Assembly: GCA_017443945.1 (NCBI GenBank)
Contig: JAFSXS010000064.1
Coordinates: forward strand, 1-44,854
DNA length: 44,854 nt
Reading direction: 5' to 3'
Origin: Synergistaceae bacterium
Lineage (GTDB): Bacteria > Synergistota > Synergistia > Synergistales > Aminobacteriaceae
In this document: positions 35,980 to 43,956 of the stretch, in pieces
Numbering within the stretch: the first letter of the stretch is position 1
How the letters are laid out: the number at the start of each line of letters is the position of its first letter
Notes under the pieces: generated by a model
The model's database searches: none
Told to the model about the DNA's origin: nothing
The model's input: only the letters and a program-made list of their open reading frames with translations
Made by a program: the position numbers and the translations under genes

Positions 35980-36740
35980 ATCTGGCTTTTCCCGAAATTA
36001 CCGGCTTGAAATATAAGGCACTTTCACAGCGAGTCAGAGTCATTAGTGAATCTTGGCTCTCACACGAAATGTATTGTCCTGTATGCGGTTATGATTCTCT
36101 CGTTAAGCTCCCTAATAATGCGAAAGTAGCGGATTTTATGTGCGATAATTGCGGGGAAATTTACGAACTCAAGAGTAAAAGTAATTCAATCGGCAAAAAA
36201 ATTTTAGACGGTGCTTATTATTCAGCCCTTGAACGAATTACGAGCCGGACCAACCCGAATTTATTTGTGCTGGGCTATCATGAAAATCTAGTAGAAAATT
36301 TGACTCTTGTTCCTAAATATTTTTTCACGCCCGATATTTTGCAGATTCGCAAGCCTCTATCACCTACAGCAAGAAGAGCAGGCTATATCGGATCTTATAT
36401 TCTTTACGGCAATATACCTGAAAACGGAAAAATAGCAGTCATTGAGTCCCGTCAAGAAATAGCAAAATCTGTCGTCATGCAAAATTATAGTTATTCGGCG
36501 AGACTCAGACTCGATAATATGAACTTGCGCGGATGGCTGCTTGACATTCTGAGATGTCTTGATAAGATCACTCACGAAATATTTTCACTCGACGAACTAT
36601 ATAAATTTGAGTCAGAGCTCGCAGAAAAGCACCCGGAGAATCATAATATTACTGCCAAGATTCGCCAGCAGCTGCAATTTTTGCGTGATAAAGGCTTTAT
36701 TGACTTTGTCGGGAGGGGAATATACAGAAAAATTTTTTAG
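35976..36740 (+). CDS. dpnC: DpnI-type methyl-directed restriction endonuclease
   Basis: The 254-residue protein aligns end to end with pneumococcal DpnI as I recall it. The zinc site is YCPVCG (Cys34, Cys37) with CDNCG (Cys56, Cys59). The PD-(D/E)XK residues are Asp53 in VADF and Glu64 and Lys66 in YELKSK, the same numbering as DpnI. Other shared blocks are KPLSPTARRAGYIGS, LRGWLLDILRCLDKI and the winged-helix end IRQQLQFLRDKGFIDF with GRGIYRK. DpnI cuts GATC only when the adenine is methylated, so no protective methylase is needed; none is seen here. At the position of DpnI Trp138 (RAGWIG) this protein has Tyr137. It is coupled to the DUF815 gene upstream and the DpnD-like gene 11 bases downstream. 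Confidence 0.93.
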   Translation: MNLAFPEITGLKYKALSQRVRVISESWLSHEMYCPVCGYDSLVKLPNNAKVADFMCDNCGEIYELKSKSNSIGKKILDGAYYSALERITSRTNPNLFVLGYHENLVENLTLVPKYFFTPDILQIRKPLSPTARRAGYIGSYILYGNIPENGKIAVIESRQEIAKSVVMQNYSYSARLRLDNMNLRGWLLDILRCLDKITHEIFSLDELYKFESELAEKHPENHNITAKIRQQLQFLRDKGFIDFVGRGIYRKIF

Positions 36741-36751
36741 GAGCTGATACC

Positions 36752-36967
36752 ATGCCGAAATTTGAAGTAATAATAACAGAGACATTGACAAAAAGTGTTA
36801 TTGTCGAAGCAGAAGACAAAGACGCGGCATTTTGGAAAGTACGCGAAGATTATTACGACTGTATACACGTGCTTGATGCAGAAAATTTTTGCGGTGTAGA
36901 GTTTGAGACTCTTCCAGCTGACGATAACGCAATTTTAACAGAATACAGCGATAATGATATAGAGTAA
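36752..36967 (+). CDS. dpnD: DpnD/PcfM-like small protein
   Basis: The 71-residue protein (FEVIITETLTKSVIVEAEDK, AFWKVREDYYD, VLDAENFCGVEFETL) fits the DpnD/PcfM domain. DpnD is the second protein of the pneumococcal DpnI cassette; its function is unknown. It has an AGGAGC ribosome binding site and an acidic C-terminus. It overlaps, in another frame, the first bases of the DpnII-type remnant that follows. Its presence beside the DpnI-type gene supports the assignment of both. Confidence 0.85.
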   Translation: MPKFEVIITETLTKSVIVEAEDKDAAFWKVREDYYDCIHVLDAENFCGVEFETLPADDNAILTEYSDNDIE

Positions 36968-37371
36968 AAGATTATGTAACAGGCGTTGAAACAGGTTTAG
37001 ACTCTAATAGCCGTAAAAATAGGGGAGGAAAGCAAATGGAAAAACTTGTTGCAAAATTTCTCACACAATCGGGAGTAAAATTTCAGAAGCAAGTAACAAG
37101 CCCGAAACTTGGCCTCCCATCAGATTTCAGAGGAAAAAATAAACGCTGGGACTTCGCCGTCAAGACAGAAGAACATATTTACGTAATAGAGACAAATTTT
37201 TACACTGACGGCGGTTCCAAACTCAACGAGACAGCACGCAGCTATATATTTCTTGCCAACGAGGCGCGCAAAATTCCCGGCTGTGTGTTCGTATGGATAA
37301 CTGACGGTTTCGGCTGGAAGAAGACAGAAAACGATTTTAACTCAGGTGATATTATTACAATTCTGATATAA
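36958..37371 (+). pseudogene. Truncated DpnII/MboI-type restriction endonuclease
   Basis: From ATG 37036 the frame encodes 111 residues with KRWDFAVKTEEHIYVIETNF, GGSKLNETARSY and FVWITDGFGWKK, the catalytic core of DpnII (RFDFVIK, LIEVNFY, GSKLNETARSY, WITDGQGW as I recall). The same frame extends upstream without a start to 36958 and still matches DpnII: DYVTGVETGLDSNSRKNR against DYVTGVEVGMDTNGRKNR. So about 125 N-terminal residues are missing, and the last 30 or so are also missing or unrecognisable. GGGGAGGA at 37022-37029 could let the fragment be translated. DpnII-type enzymes cut unmethylated GATC and need a methylase, which is absent. Confidence 0.85.
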
Positions 37372-37413
37372 TTCAATATATCCATAAAAAATTTTTTATC
37401 GAGGTGTCATAAA

Positions 37414-38310
37414 ATGAAAATCGGATTTATCGGACTCGGCATTATGGGCAAACCTATGGCAAAAAATTTAATCAAGGCCGGTCATGAGCTTAGAGTCTTT
37501 GACATGAACAAAGCTGTAATTGCAGACGTTGTAGAATTCGGACAAGGTAAAGCAGCCGCCGCAGAAAATGCAGTTGACGCAGCAAAAGGCGCAGAACTCG
37601 TTTTGACAATGCTCCCCAATTCCCCGCACGTAAAAAGTGTAATGCTCGAAGATGACAAAGTCGCCGATCACATGGAAAAAGGTGCAACATTTATCGACAT
37701 GTCATCAATTAACCCTATCGCAAGCCGTGAAATCGCAGAAGCCCTCGCGAAAAAAGGTATTGACATGCTTGACGCTCCTGTTTCAGGCGGTGAACCCAAA
37801 GCTATCGACGGCACATTAAGTTTCATGGTCGGCGGAAAAGAAGAAGTCTTCGCAAAATTTGAACCGGTCTTAAAGGCTATGGGCTCAAGCGTTGTTTTAT
37901 GCGGTGATATAGGCGCAGGCAATGTAACAAAACTTTGCAATCAAATCGTTGTTGCAGTAAATATCGCAGCAGTTAGTGAAGCTCTCATGCTCGGCAAGAA
38001 AGCAGGCGTTGACCCTGAAGCAATCTATCAGGCAATCAGAGGCGGACTCGCAGGCTCTACTGTTATGGACGCAAAAGCACCCATGATTATGGATAGAAAT
38101 TTTAAGCCCGGATTCAAAATCGATTTGCACATAAAAGATTTAACAAATGTAATGGACGCTGCAAAATCAGTTGACTCGCCGATTCCCTTAACTGTGCAGG
38201 TTTTCGAGATGATGAAGATTTTACACGGCGACGGCAAAGGACAGAACGATCACAGCGCATTAGCACTCGTTTATGAAAAAATGGCCAACACACAAATAAC
38301 TCGCGGTTAA
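37414..38310 (+). CDS. garR: GarR-type tartronate semialdehyde reductase / beta-hydroxyacid dehydrogenase
   Basis: The 298-residue protein has the Rossmann motif IGFIGLGIMGKPMAKNL, the substrate-binding DAPVSGGEPKAIDGTLS, the catalytic Lys region GNVTKLCNQIVVA and C-terminal KDLTNVMDAAK. These match the beta-hydroxyacid dehydrogenase family, closest to GarR/GlxR, which reduces tartronate semialdehyde to glycerate with NAD(P)H in the cytoplasm. 3-Hydroxyisobutyrate dehydrogenase is an alternative. GAGGTG precedes the ATG. No glyoxylate carboligase or glycerate kinase gene is in the window. It is followed by a strong terminator. Confidence 0.9.
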   Translation: MKIGFIGLGIMGKPMAKNLIKAGHELRVFDMNKAVIADVVEFGQGKAAAAENAVDAAKGAELVLTMLPNSPHVKSVMLEDDKVADHMEKGATFIDMSSINPIASREIAEALAKKGIDMLDAPVSGGEPKAIDGTLSFMVGGKEEVFAKFEPVLKAMGSSVVLCGDIGAGNVTKLCNQIVVAVNIAAVSEALMLGKKAGVDPEAIYQAIRGGLAGSTVMDAKAPMIMDRNFKPGFKIDLHIKDLTNVMDAAKSVDSPIPLTVQVFEMMKILHGDGKGQNDHSALALVYEKMANTQITRG

Positions 38311-38341
38311 ATCACAAATTTTTCATAAAGATTAACTATAC

Positions 38342-38391
38342 TGACTTCATGAGAGTTAATATAAAATTAATTTCATGAGGTCAATTTTTTT
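38342..38391 (+). terminator. Rho-independent terminator between garR and the TolC-like gene
   Basis: TGACTTCATGA (38342-38352) pairs with TCATGAGGTCA (38373-38383) with one G-U pair, followed by seven T (38385-38391). Transcription of the TolC operon must initiate within or after it, or read through. Confidence 0.85.
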
Positions 38392-38407
38392 ATGGGAGCG
38401 TTATTTT

Positions 38408-39694
38408 ATGCGCAGAATATTATTAGTTGTTATGTTAATTGCTTTGTCGGCAAATTTTGCAGGTGCTCAAGAGGTTACAGCTTTATCCATTGAGGAATGT
38501 TTAACGCTTGCTCTGACAAATCACCCGTCATTGAGAAAATCTCAGGCAGCAACAAGAGATTTACAAGCTCAACTTGAAGCACTCAAAGCTAAAGACAGAG
38601 TCACCGTTAATCTCAGGGGGTCAGCCTCGAACAGCGGCAATTTTCAATACTGGGACGATAACATGAACGCTGGGAGTTTATCTCTTACGGCCTCGAAAAC
38701 TATTTATGACACCGGACAAAATCGTCTCAGCAAAGAAATCAGGAATGAAAGCATACTAGGTTCACGCGAAACAGAGCGCAATACTCAAATAACAGTAGCA
38801 GCAAATGCAAAGAAAGCCTATTATGATTTAGTACTCAAAATTTTAAACAGGGACACCGAGCGCGAAAAATTAGCAAGCCTTGAGGAACATTTACGGAGCG
38901 CACAAGGTTTCTACGATGTCGGGCAAAAATCTTTAATCGACGTTACTAAAGCAAAATCAGACGTTGCAGCAGCTAGAGTCTCACTGTTAAAGGCAGAAAA
39001 TGATATTCTAGTCGCTCAAGAAACTTTACGAGTCGCAATGGGTACTGACATAGAAGGAGCATTTAATCTCGCTTTATCGTCAAAATTGTTATTGCCTGAG
39101 TCCGCAGAAAATATGAATGATTTAGTAGCTACAGCCTTGCAGGATCGTCCGGACTACAGAAAATTACTTCATGACGTGAGAGGCGGAGAACTCGCGATAA
39201 AGAGTGCAGCGCGTTCAAATTCTGCTACGATTACAGCTTCAGCCGGCGGGACTTACGGAAAACGCGAAGGAAATAACCCTTCACGCGAATACACTATAGA
39301 TTTGAGTCTCAATGTACCGGTTATAGACGGCGGAGCAGCAAAGGCAGCAGTCGAATCAGCACGGGCACAACTTGAATCACTCCTTGCAGACGTTGAGAGC
39401 GCAAAAAATACCATCACTCAATCTATAAGAAGTGCAGCTCTGACTCTCAAAGCAGCAATCAACACCGTTAAATCTTCAGAAGAGGCTATGAAATATTCAG
39501 AAGAAAATTTGACTCTTGCACGGGGACGCTATGAAGTAGGAGTCGGCGATGCACTCGAAGTAAGCGACGCAGTATCGAGTCTAGCAACTGCAAGAGCTAC
39601 ATATTACAGAGCTTTATACGACGCTCAGGCAGCAAGGACGGATTTAGACTCAGCACTCGGACATTTACCGCCGGAGATCGAGGGAAAATTTTAG
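38408..39694 (+). CDS. TolC-family outer membrane efflux protein
   Basis: I start at ATG 38408, with GGGAGCG upstream and a signal peptide (RRILLVVMLIALSANFAGA); an earlier in-frame ATG at 38375 overlaps the terminator. The 428-residue protein has two long helical repeats typical of TolC: SIEECLTLALTNHPSLRKS and LVATALQDRPDYRKLLHD, plus QGFYDVGQKSLIDVTKA and LARGRYEVGVGDALEVSDA. It forms an outer-membrane and periplasmic channel. It is the first gene of an operon with PHP, MacA-type and MacB-type ATPase genes and is direct evidence for an outer membrane. Confidence 0.93.
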   Translation: MRRILLVVMLIALSANFAGAQEVTALSIEECLTLALTNHPSLRKSQAATRDLQAQLEALKAKDRVTVNLRGSASNSGNFQYWDDNMNAGSLSLTASKTIYDTGQNRLSKEIRNESILGSRETERNTQITVAANAKKAYYDLVLKILNRDTEREKLASLEEHLRSAQGFYDVGQKSLIDVTKAKSDVAAARVSLLKAENDILVAQETLRVAMGTDIEGAFNLALSSKLLLPESAENMNDLVATALQDRPDYRKLLHDVRGGELAIKSAARSNSATITASAGGTYGKREGNNPSREYTIDLSLNVPVIDGGAAKAAVESARAQLESLLADVESAKNTITQSIRSAALTLKAAINTVKSSEEAMKYSEENLTLARGRYEVGVGDALEVSDAVSSLATARATYYRALYDAQAARTDLDSALGHLPPEIEGKF

Positions 39695-40531
39695 ATGATA
39701 GATTTGCACATTCACTCGAACGCCTCAGACGGTACAGACTCGCCTGAAGAACTGCTGCAAAAAATTTCGGAGTCAGGAATAAATATTTTTGCCCTGACTG
39801 ATCACGACACAATAACGGGCGCGCTTAAGATTCGCGAACTCATACCGGAAAATATAAAATTTGTTCAGGGTATAGAATTTTCCTGCATAACCGGAAGTAA
39901 TAGCAAGTGTCATATTTTAGGCCTTAATTACGACGAGAATAATAAATCTTTCCGTGAAGCTATCAAAACCGGCGAGGACTTGAGGCACGCAAAATTTTTC
40001 AGGCGCATTGAGTTACTTCGTGATAAGTTTGCAATTACGTTCACTGACAGCGAGATAAAAAATTTATTGTCAATTCCAAGTGTCGGCAAACCTCATATAG
40101 CAAATATGATAATAGCTAAGGGATTCGCACGCACAAGACCTGAAGCAATAGAAAATTTTATAGACAAATGCAGGACAGGAATCGACAAGATAAGCGCAGA
40201 ACTTGCAATTAATGCGATTATTGACTCTGGCGGCGTAGCAGTATGGGCGCACCCTTTAGGCGGTGAACGTGAACCGGAATTACCGCGCGAAAAATTTATT
40301 ATGACACTCGACGAGCTAATATCTTACGGGTTAAACGGGCTTGAATGCTATTATTCAAAATATGAGCTTGCAAAATGTGAATCCCTCGCAGAAATCGCAC
40401 ATGCAAGAAAATTATTTATTTCCGGAGGCAGCGACTATCACGGCAAAAATAAATCTATCCCGTTAGGCAGACTCAACGCTGAAAATATTATAGTTGATGC
40501 AAATAAAATTACGATTTTAGAAATATTATAG
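39695..40531 (+). CDS. PHP-domain phosphoesterase (nucleoside bisphosphate phosphatase/TrpH type)
   Basis: The 278-residue protein has the PHP metal-binding motifs IDLHIHSNASDGTDSP, ALTDHDTITGA, IEFSC, AVWAHPLGG and GGSDYHG. This is the YciV/RnaAM-like group that dephosphorylates 3',5'-nucleoside bisphosphates or trims RNA 5' ends. It starts directly at the TolC stop (39694/39695), so it is co-transcribed with an efflux system without an evident functional link. No signal peptide is present. Confidence 0.9.
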   Translation: MIDLHIHSNASDGTDSPEELLQKISESGINIFALTDHDTITGALKIRELIPENIKFVQGIEFSCITGSNSKCHILGLNYDENNKSFREAIKTGEDLRHAKFFRRIELLRDKFAITFTDSEIKNLLSIPSVGKPHIANMIIAKGFARTRPEAIENFIDKCRTGIDKISAELAINAIIDSGGVAVWAHPLGGEREPELPREKFIMTLDELISYGLNGLECYYSKYELAKCESLAEIAHARKLFISGGSDYHGKNKSIPLGRLNAENIIVDANKITILEIL

Positions 40532-40547
40532 AGAAGGAGTATAGAAC

Positions 40548-41861
40548 ATGATAGCAGGAATCAAAAAATTAATTTTACTGGCACTCATAGCAGCAGGAGG
40601 CTGGGGAATATATTATTATTTCTTCCACGAAGAGCCGACAGTTTACGGACTTGTAACGGCACAAATATCGCGGGGGAATATCACTTCAACAGTTACGGCA
40701 ACAGGTGAATTAAACGCAATCAGCGTAGTAGAAGTAGGGACTCAGGTCTCAGGCATAGTCAAAGAATTATACGTTGATTATAATTCAGTCGTCAAAGCAG
40801 GCCAGTTAATAGCGTTAATAGATCCTTCTGTGCAGAAATTAGCATTGAGTGAGGCGCAGGCAAATTTAGTCGGTATGCAGGCGAGTGTATCAAGCGCGCA
40901 GGCATCATTGAAGGACGCTGAAGCACAATATAAGCGCAATCAGGAATTATTACGCAGAAATTTAATCGCACGCAGTACAGTTGACACAAGCGCAGCAGAT
41001 CTCGAAGTCAGACGGGCAGCACTCAAGGACGCACGCGCAAAGGTCGAACAAGGTAAAGTCGCAGTCGAACGCGCAAAAACGAATCTCGGCTACACACGCA
41101 TAACTTCTCCGGTTAACGGCATAGTAATAGACAAAAAAGTTGAGGCAGGGCAGACAGTCGCGTCAAGTTATCAGACTCCTACATTATTCAAAATCGCGCA
41201 GGATCTCTCAAAGATGAAAATTGAGACAAAAGTTGACGAAGCCGACATCGGAACAGTTAAAGAGGGTCAAAACGTTACATTCAGAGTCGACGCTTTCCCC
41301 GACGAGACTTTTAACGGCAAAGTTGTACAGGTAAGAATCGCCCCGACAACTACGGACAATGTAGTAACTTATACAGTTATTATTCACGTCGATAATCAGG
41401 AATTAAAGCTCAAACCGGGAATGACCGCAAATGTTTCAATCGAGACAGCAAAAGCCGAAAACGTTTTGAGAATCCCTGTAGCTGCTTTGAGATTCACTCC
41501 TCCTGAAGATTTGCTGAAGACTATTTCATTTGACAGAAATATTTTAACGATGAGAAAGACTCTTAACACCGGGACTCTTTGGCCTGAACATGACGGATTT
41601 ATGATGCGTCCGATAAGAGTCGAAACGGGAGTAACTGACGGCAGATTTGTAGAACTCGTCAAAGAAATTAGCACGGGAACAAGACCGCCCAGACCAGACG
41701 GCGACACACGACCAGACAGAGGCCCGCGGGAAATTTTGCGTGAAGGCGTGAATCTTGTAGTAAATGCTCAAGCAGGAGTAACAACAGGCACAACAACAAG
41801 AGGCGGACTATTAGGACAACCGAGAGGGCCAAGACCGGACGGACGCGGGGGTCCAAGATAA
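40548..41861 (+). CDS. MacA-type periplasmic adaptor (membrane fusion protein)
   Basis: The 437-residue protein has an N-terminal membrane anchor (LILLALIAAGGWGIYYYF), a lipoyl half-motif (VEVGTQVSGIVKELYVD), a coiled-coil hairpin (about residues 95-180), the second lipoyl half (GYTRITSPVNGIVIDKKVEA), a beta-barrel domain and a Gly/Arg-rich C-terminal tail (GGLLGQPRGPRPDGRGG) not usual for MacA. It would link an inner-membrane ABC transporter to TolC. GAAGGAG precedes the ATG. Its stop overlaps the ATPase start by one base (TAATG). Confidence 0.9.
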   Translation: MIAGIKKLILLALIAAGGWGIYYYFFHEEPTVYGLVTAQISRGNITSTVTATGELNAISVVEVGTQVSGIVKELYVDYNSVVKAGQLIALIDPSVQKLALSEAQANLVGMQASVSSAQASLKDAEAQYKRNQELLRRNLIARSTVDTSAADLEVRRAALKDARAKVEQGKVAVERAKTNLGYTRITSPVNGIVIDKKVEAGQTVASSYQTPTLFKIAQDLSKMKIETKVDEADIGTVKEGQNVTFRVDAFPDETFNGKVVQVRIAPTTTDNVVTYTVIIHVDNQELKLKPGMTANVSIETAKAENVLRIPVAALRFTPPEDLLKTISFDRNILTMRKTLNTGTLWPEHDGFMMRPIRVETGVTDGRFVELVKEISTGTRPPRPDGDTRPDRGPREILREGVNLVVNAQAGVTTGTTTRGGLLGQPRGPRPDGRGGPR

Positions 41862-42586
41862 TGAGCAGCATAATAGAAGTCAAAGATCTCGTAAAAATTT
41901 ATAAGACCGGTGATGTTGAATTGCGCGCGCTTGATTCTGTATCGTTCAAAATTGAGCGTGGTGAGTTCGTGTGTGTTATGGGGCCGTCAGGTTCGGGAAA
42001 ATCTACAATGATGAATATTTTAGGCTGTCTCGATGTCCCTACTTCCGGTTATTATGAGTTGGACGGCGTGAACGTCAAGAATCAGAATAAAGCCGAGCTT
42101 GCAGACATACGCAATCAAAAATTAGGTTTCGTCTTTCAGGGATTTAATTTGCTCTCTAAGTCTGACGCTGTAGAAAATGTAGAATTGCCTTTGCTTTATC
42201 GAGGTGTAAAGGGCTCGGAACGACGTAAGGCCGCTATTAACGCGCTCGAAAAAGTCGGACTCGGTGAAAGATTACATCATAAGCCTTCACAAATGAGCGG
42301 AGGACAGCAGCAAAGAGTCGCAATCGCCCGCGCAATAGTGGGAAATGCACCGATTATTTTAGCTGACGAGCCGACCGGAAATCTTGACACAAAAACTACC
42401 GTTGAGATCATGAACATTTTTTCAGGACTTCACGAGCAGGGTATAACAGTAATTCTTGTAACTCATGAGCCGGAAATTGCAACATGGAGTCAAAGAGTTT
42501 TACGCTTCAGGGACGGGCAGTTAATTGCAGACGAGGCAGCACCGAAAAAAGATCAACTCGACACAGAAGCAAAGCCGCAGGAATAA
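41861..42586 (+). CDS. MacB/LolD-type ABC transporter ATPase subunit
   Basis: The 241-residue protein has [15 protein letters not shown] (Walker A), FVFQGFNLL (Q loop), [15 protein letters not shown] (signature), [13 protein letters not shown] (Walker B) and LVTHEPEIA (H loop). It lacks any membrane domain. In MacAB and related systems a MacB/FtsX-like permease follows or is fused, but here the gene is followed by a terminator, so the permease must lie elsewhere or be lost. The operon context (TolC, PHP, adaptor) indicates tripartite export of a drug, peptide or lipid-like substrate. Confidence 0.93.
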   Translation: MSSIIEVKDLVKIYKTGDVELRALDSVSFKIERGEFVCVMGPSGSGKSTMMNILGCLDVPTSGYYELDGVNVKNQNKAELADIRNQKLGFVFQGFNLLSKSDAVENVELPLLYRGVKGSERRKAAINALEKVGLGERLHHKPSQMSGGQQQRVAIARAIVGNAPIILADEPTGNLDTKTTVEIMNIFSGLHEQGITVILVTHEPEIATWSQRVLRFRDGQLIADEAAPKKDQLDTEAKPQE

Positions 42587-42592
42587 AGAAAA

Positions 42593-42625
42593 TCCCCCGT
42601 TTGAATCATTAGCGGGGGAAAATTT
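42593..42625. terminator. Terminator between the efflux operon and the phosphatase gene
   Basis: TCCCCCG (42593-42599) pairs with CGGGGGA (42613-42619), followed by AAAATTTTTT. The hairpin lies between convergent genes and may serve both strands. Confidence 0.88.
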
Positions 42626-42645
42626 TTTACTCATTCATTAAGTTG

Positions 42646-43431
42646 TCAAGGTTTTAATTTATTTCGCAACGATTCTATTTCATCAACAGTGAGACCGAGA
42701 CCGATAAAATATTTCTCTGCACATTCTTGTAAATTGGCGTTATAAATGCTCTTGACTCCGAAAGCCTTTGCAAGGAACGCGCGAATCTCGTTATCAGCGA
42801 CAAAATTATACTCTGAGTCAGGGTCAGAATCCGGCACAATCCCGAAATAATTATAAAACGAGATCAGAAAATCGCTCACGACTTCATTTGCAGAAGCACC
42901 CATCAAGCACTCAATCAATGCACACACAAAGCCGGCTCTATCTTTGCCCAAATCGCAATGAATTAAATATGGCGGTTCGTTGTTGATCATGAATCTAATA
43001 CCGCGCGCGAGAGTTTTTCTAAATTTGCCGGTGAAAAATTTTGTGCTGAGATTCAAGCAAATGATATTCTGTTTACTGTAATAACTTGCGTCAAAGTCTG
43101 GATATTCTTTAATGCTTGTTGATGAGTCAGCGAGGTTTATAAAAGTTTTGACTCCTGCTTCCTGAGCTAATTTGTCGGCGATAAGATTTCTATTTCCCCA
43201 ATTTTTTACGGGCGATGATGAGCGGTATAATTTATTGTGTCCGATTCCAGTTGTTGTTACTTCGCGGAAATTAGCAAATTCTCTGTCGGTCAAATATGAA
43301 TAATTCTGCCTGTCCCTGCCGAGTCTGCGCGATAAACTTTTATAGAAATCTTTTGCGTTCCTGACAGCCGATTCCGCCGGAAAAACTATAAACGCAAATA
43401 TAACCGCGAATAAAAAAATTTTACGTCTCAT
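42646..43431 (-). CDS. Exported tyrosine/dual-specificity phosphatase-like protein
   Basis: The 261-residue protein has a signal peptide (KIFLFAVIFAFIVFPAESA) and a Cys-phosphatase loop IHCDLGKDRAGF (CX5R; the HCxxGKDR form of bacterial tyrosine phosphatases of the Y_phosphatase3/PtpB type or phytase-like enzymes). LYRSSSPV and TFINLADSS are consistent with that fold. It would act outside the inner membrane on a phosphorylated protein, inositol phosphate or phospholipid. Its ATG overlaps the CitX stop (ATGA), so it is translated with citX. Confidence 0.85.
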   Translation of the reverse strand: MRRKIFLFAVIFAFIVFPAESAVRNAKDFYKSLSRRLGRDRQNYSYLTDREFANFREVTTTGIGHNKLYRSSSPVKNWGNRNLIADKLAQEAGVKTFINLADSSTSIKEYPDFDASYYSKQNIICLNLSTKFFTGKFRKTLARGIRFMINNEPPYLIHCDLGKDRAGFVCALIECLMGASANEVVSDFLISFYNYFGIVPDSDPDSEYNFVADNEIRAFLAKAFGVKSIYNANLQECAEKYFIGLGLTVDEIESLRNKLKP

Positions 43432-43955
43432 AAATTAGCCTCTGTCAATAAATTCATGATTGCGTCTTGCATTTCTTGAACCGTGTGAGTCCTTGAGCGC
43501 GCGCACTCTTGAGCCTGATTATCACAAATTAGACACTTTCTAAAAGTTTTTCGCGATAATTTAACCCCGTCAGAGTTTATCACGTCAATATCAAATAAAC
43601 GGCCGATTTGTGAGTTATTCTCGATTTTGAGTGCTAAAAGTTTCAAATTTTCCGGTGAAATGTTGCTGACTGACAATAAAAGCTCGTCGCCTGTGTCCGA
43701 GTGAGTCTCAAGAGAGTCATTAATTTTTGCGTTAATTTGCGCGAGGGAGTCAAGAATTAAATTTTTTCCCGTATCGAATGCTTTGCGGATTAGTAAATTT
43801 GTCTTGATCGGGCCTGGGATGTTCATATTGAATGATATTAACGGCGAGTGATATTTATCGAGAAAAATTTTTTGTTCGTGTGCGCGTTTTTCACGACGTG
43901 CCAGTATTTGAGATAAATTAATTTCACTGCCAGTCATAAAAATAGTATGGCTCAA
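43428..43955 (-). CDS. citX: CitX, apo-citrate lyase phosphoribosyl-dephospho-CoA transferase family
   Basis: The 175-residue protein has CitX blocks LISFNMNIPGPIKTN, GRLFDIDVINSDGVKLSR, KCLICDNQAQECARSRTH. CitX attaches the triphosphoribosyl-dephospho-CoA prosthetic group to the acyl carrier subunit of citrate lyase. The start is TTG 43955, 6 bases after GGAG; an ATG at 43937 lacks a nearby site. No citrate lyase subunit (CitD, CitE, CitF) or CitG is in the window, so the gene is detached from its usual operon. It is coupled to the exported phosphatase downstream and lies 1 base after the ParA-like gene. Confidence 0.88.
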   Translation of the reverse strand: MSHTIFMTGSEINLSQILARREKRAHEQKIFLDKYHSPLISFNMNIPGPIKTNLLIRKAFDTGKNLILDSLAQINAKINDSLETHSDTGDELLLSVSNISPENLKLLALKIENNSQIGRLFDIDVINSDGVKLSRKTFRKCLICDNQAQECARSRTHTVQEMQDAIMNLLTEANL

Positions 43956-43956
43956 T

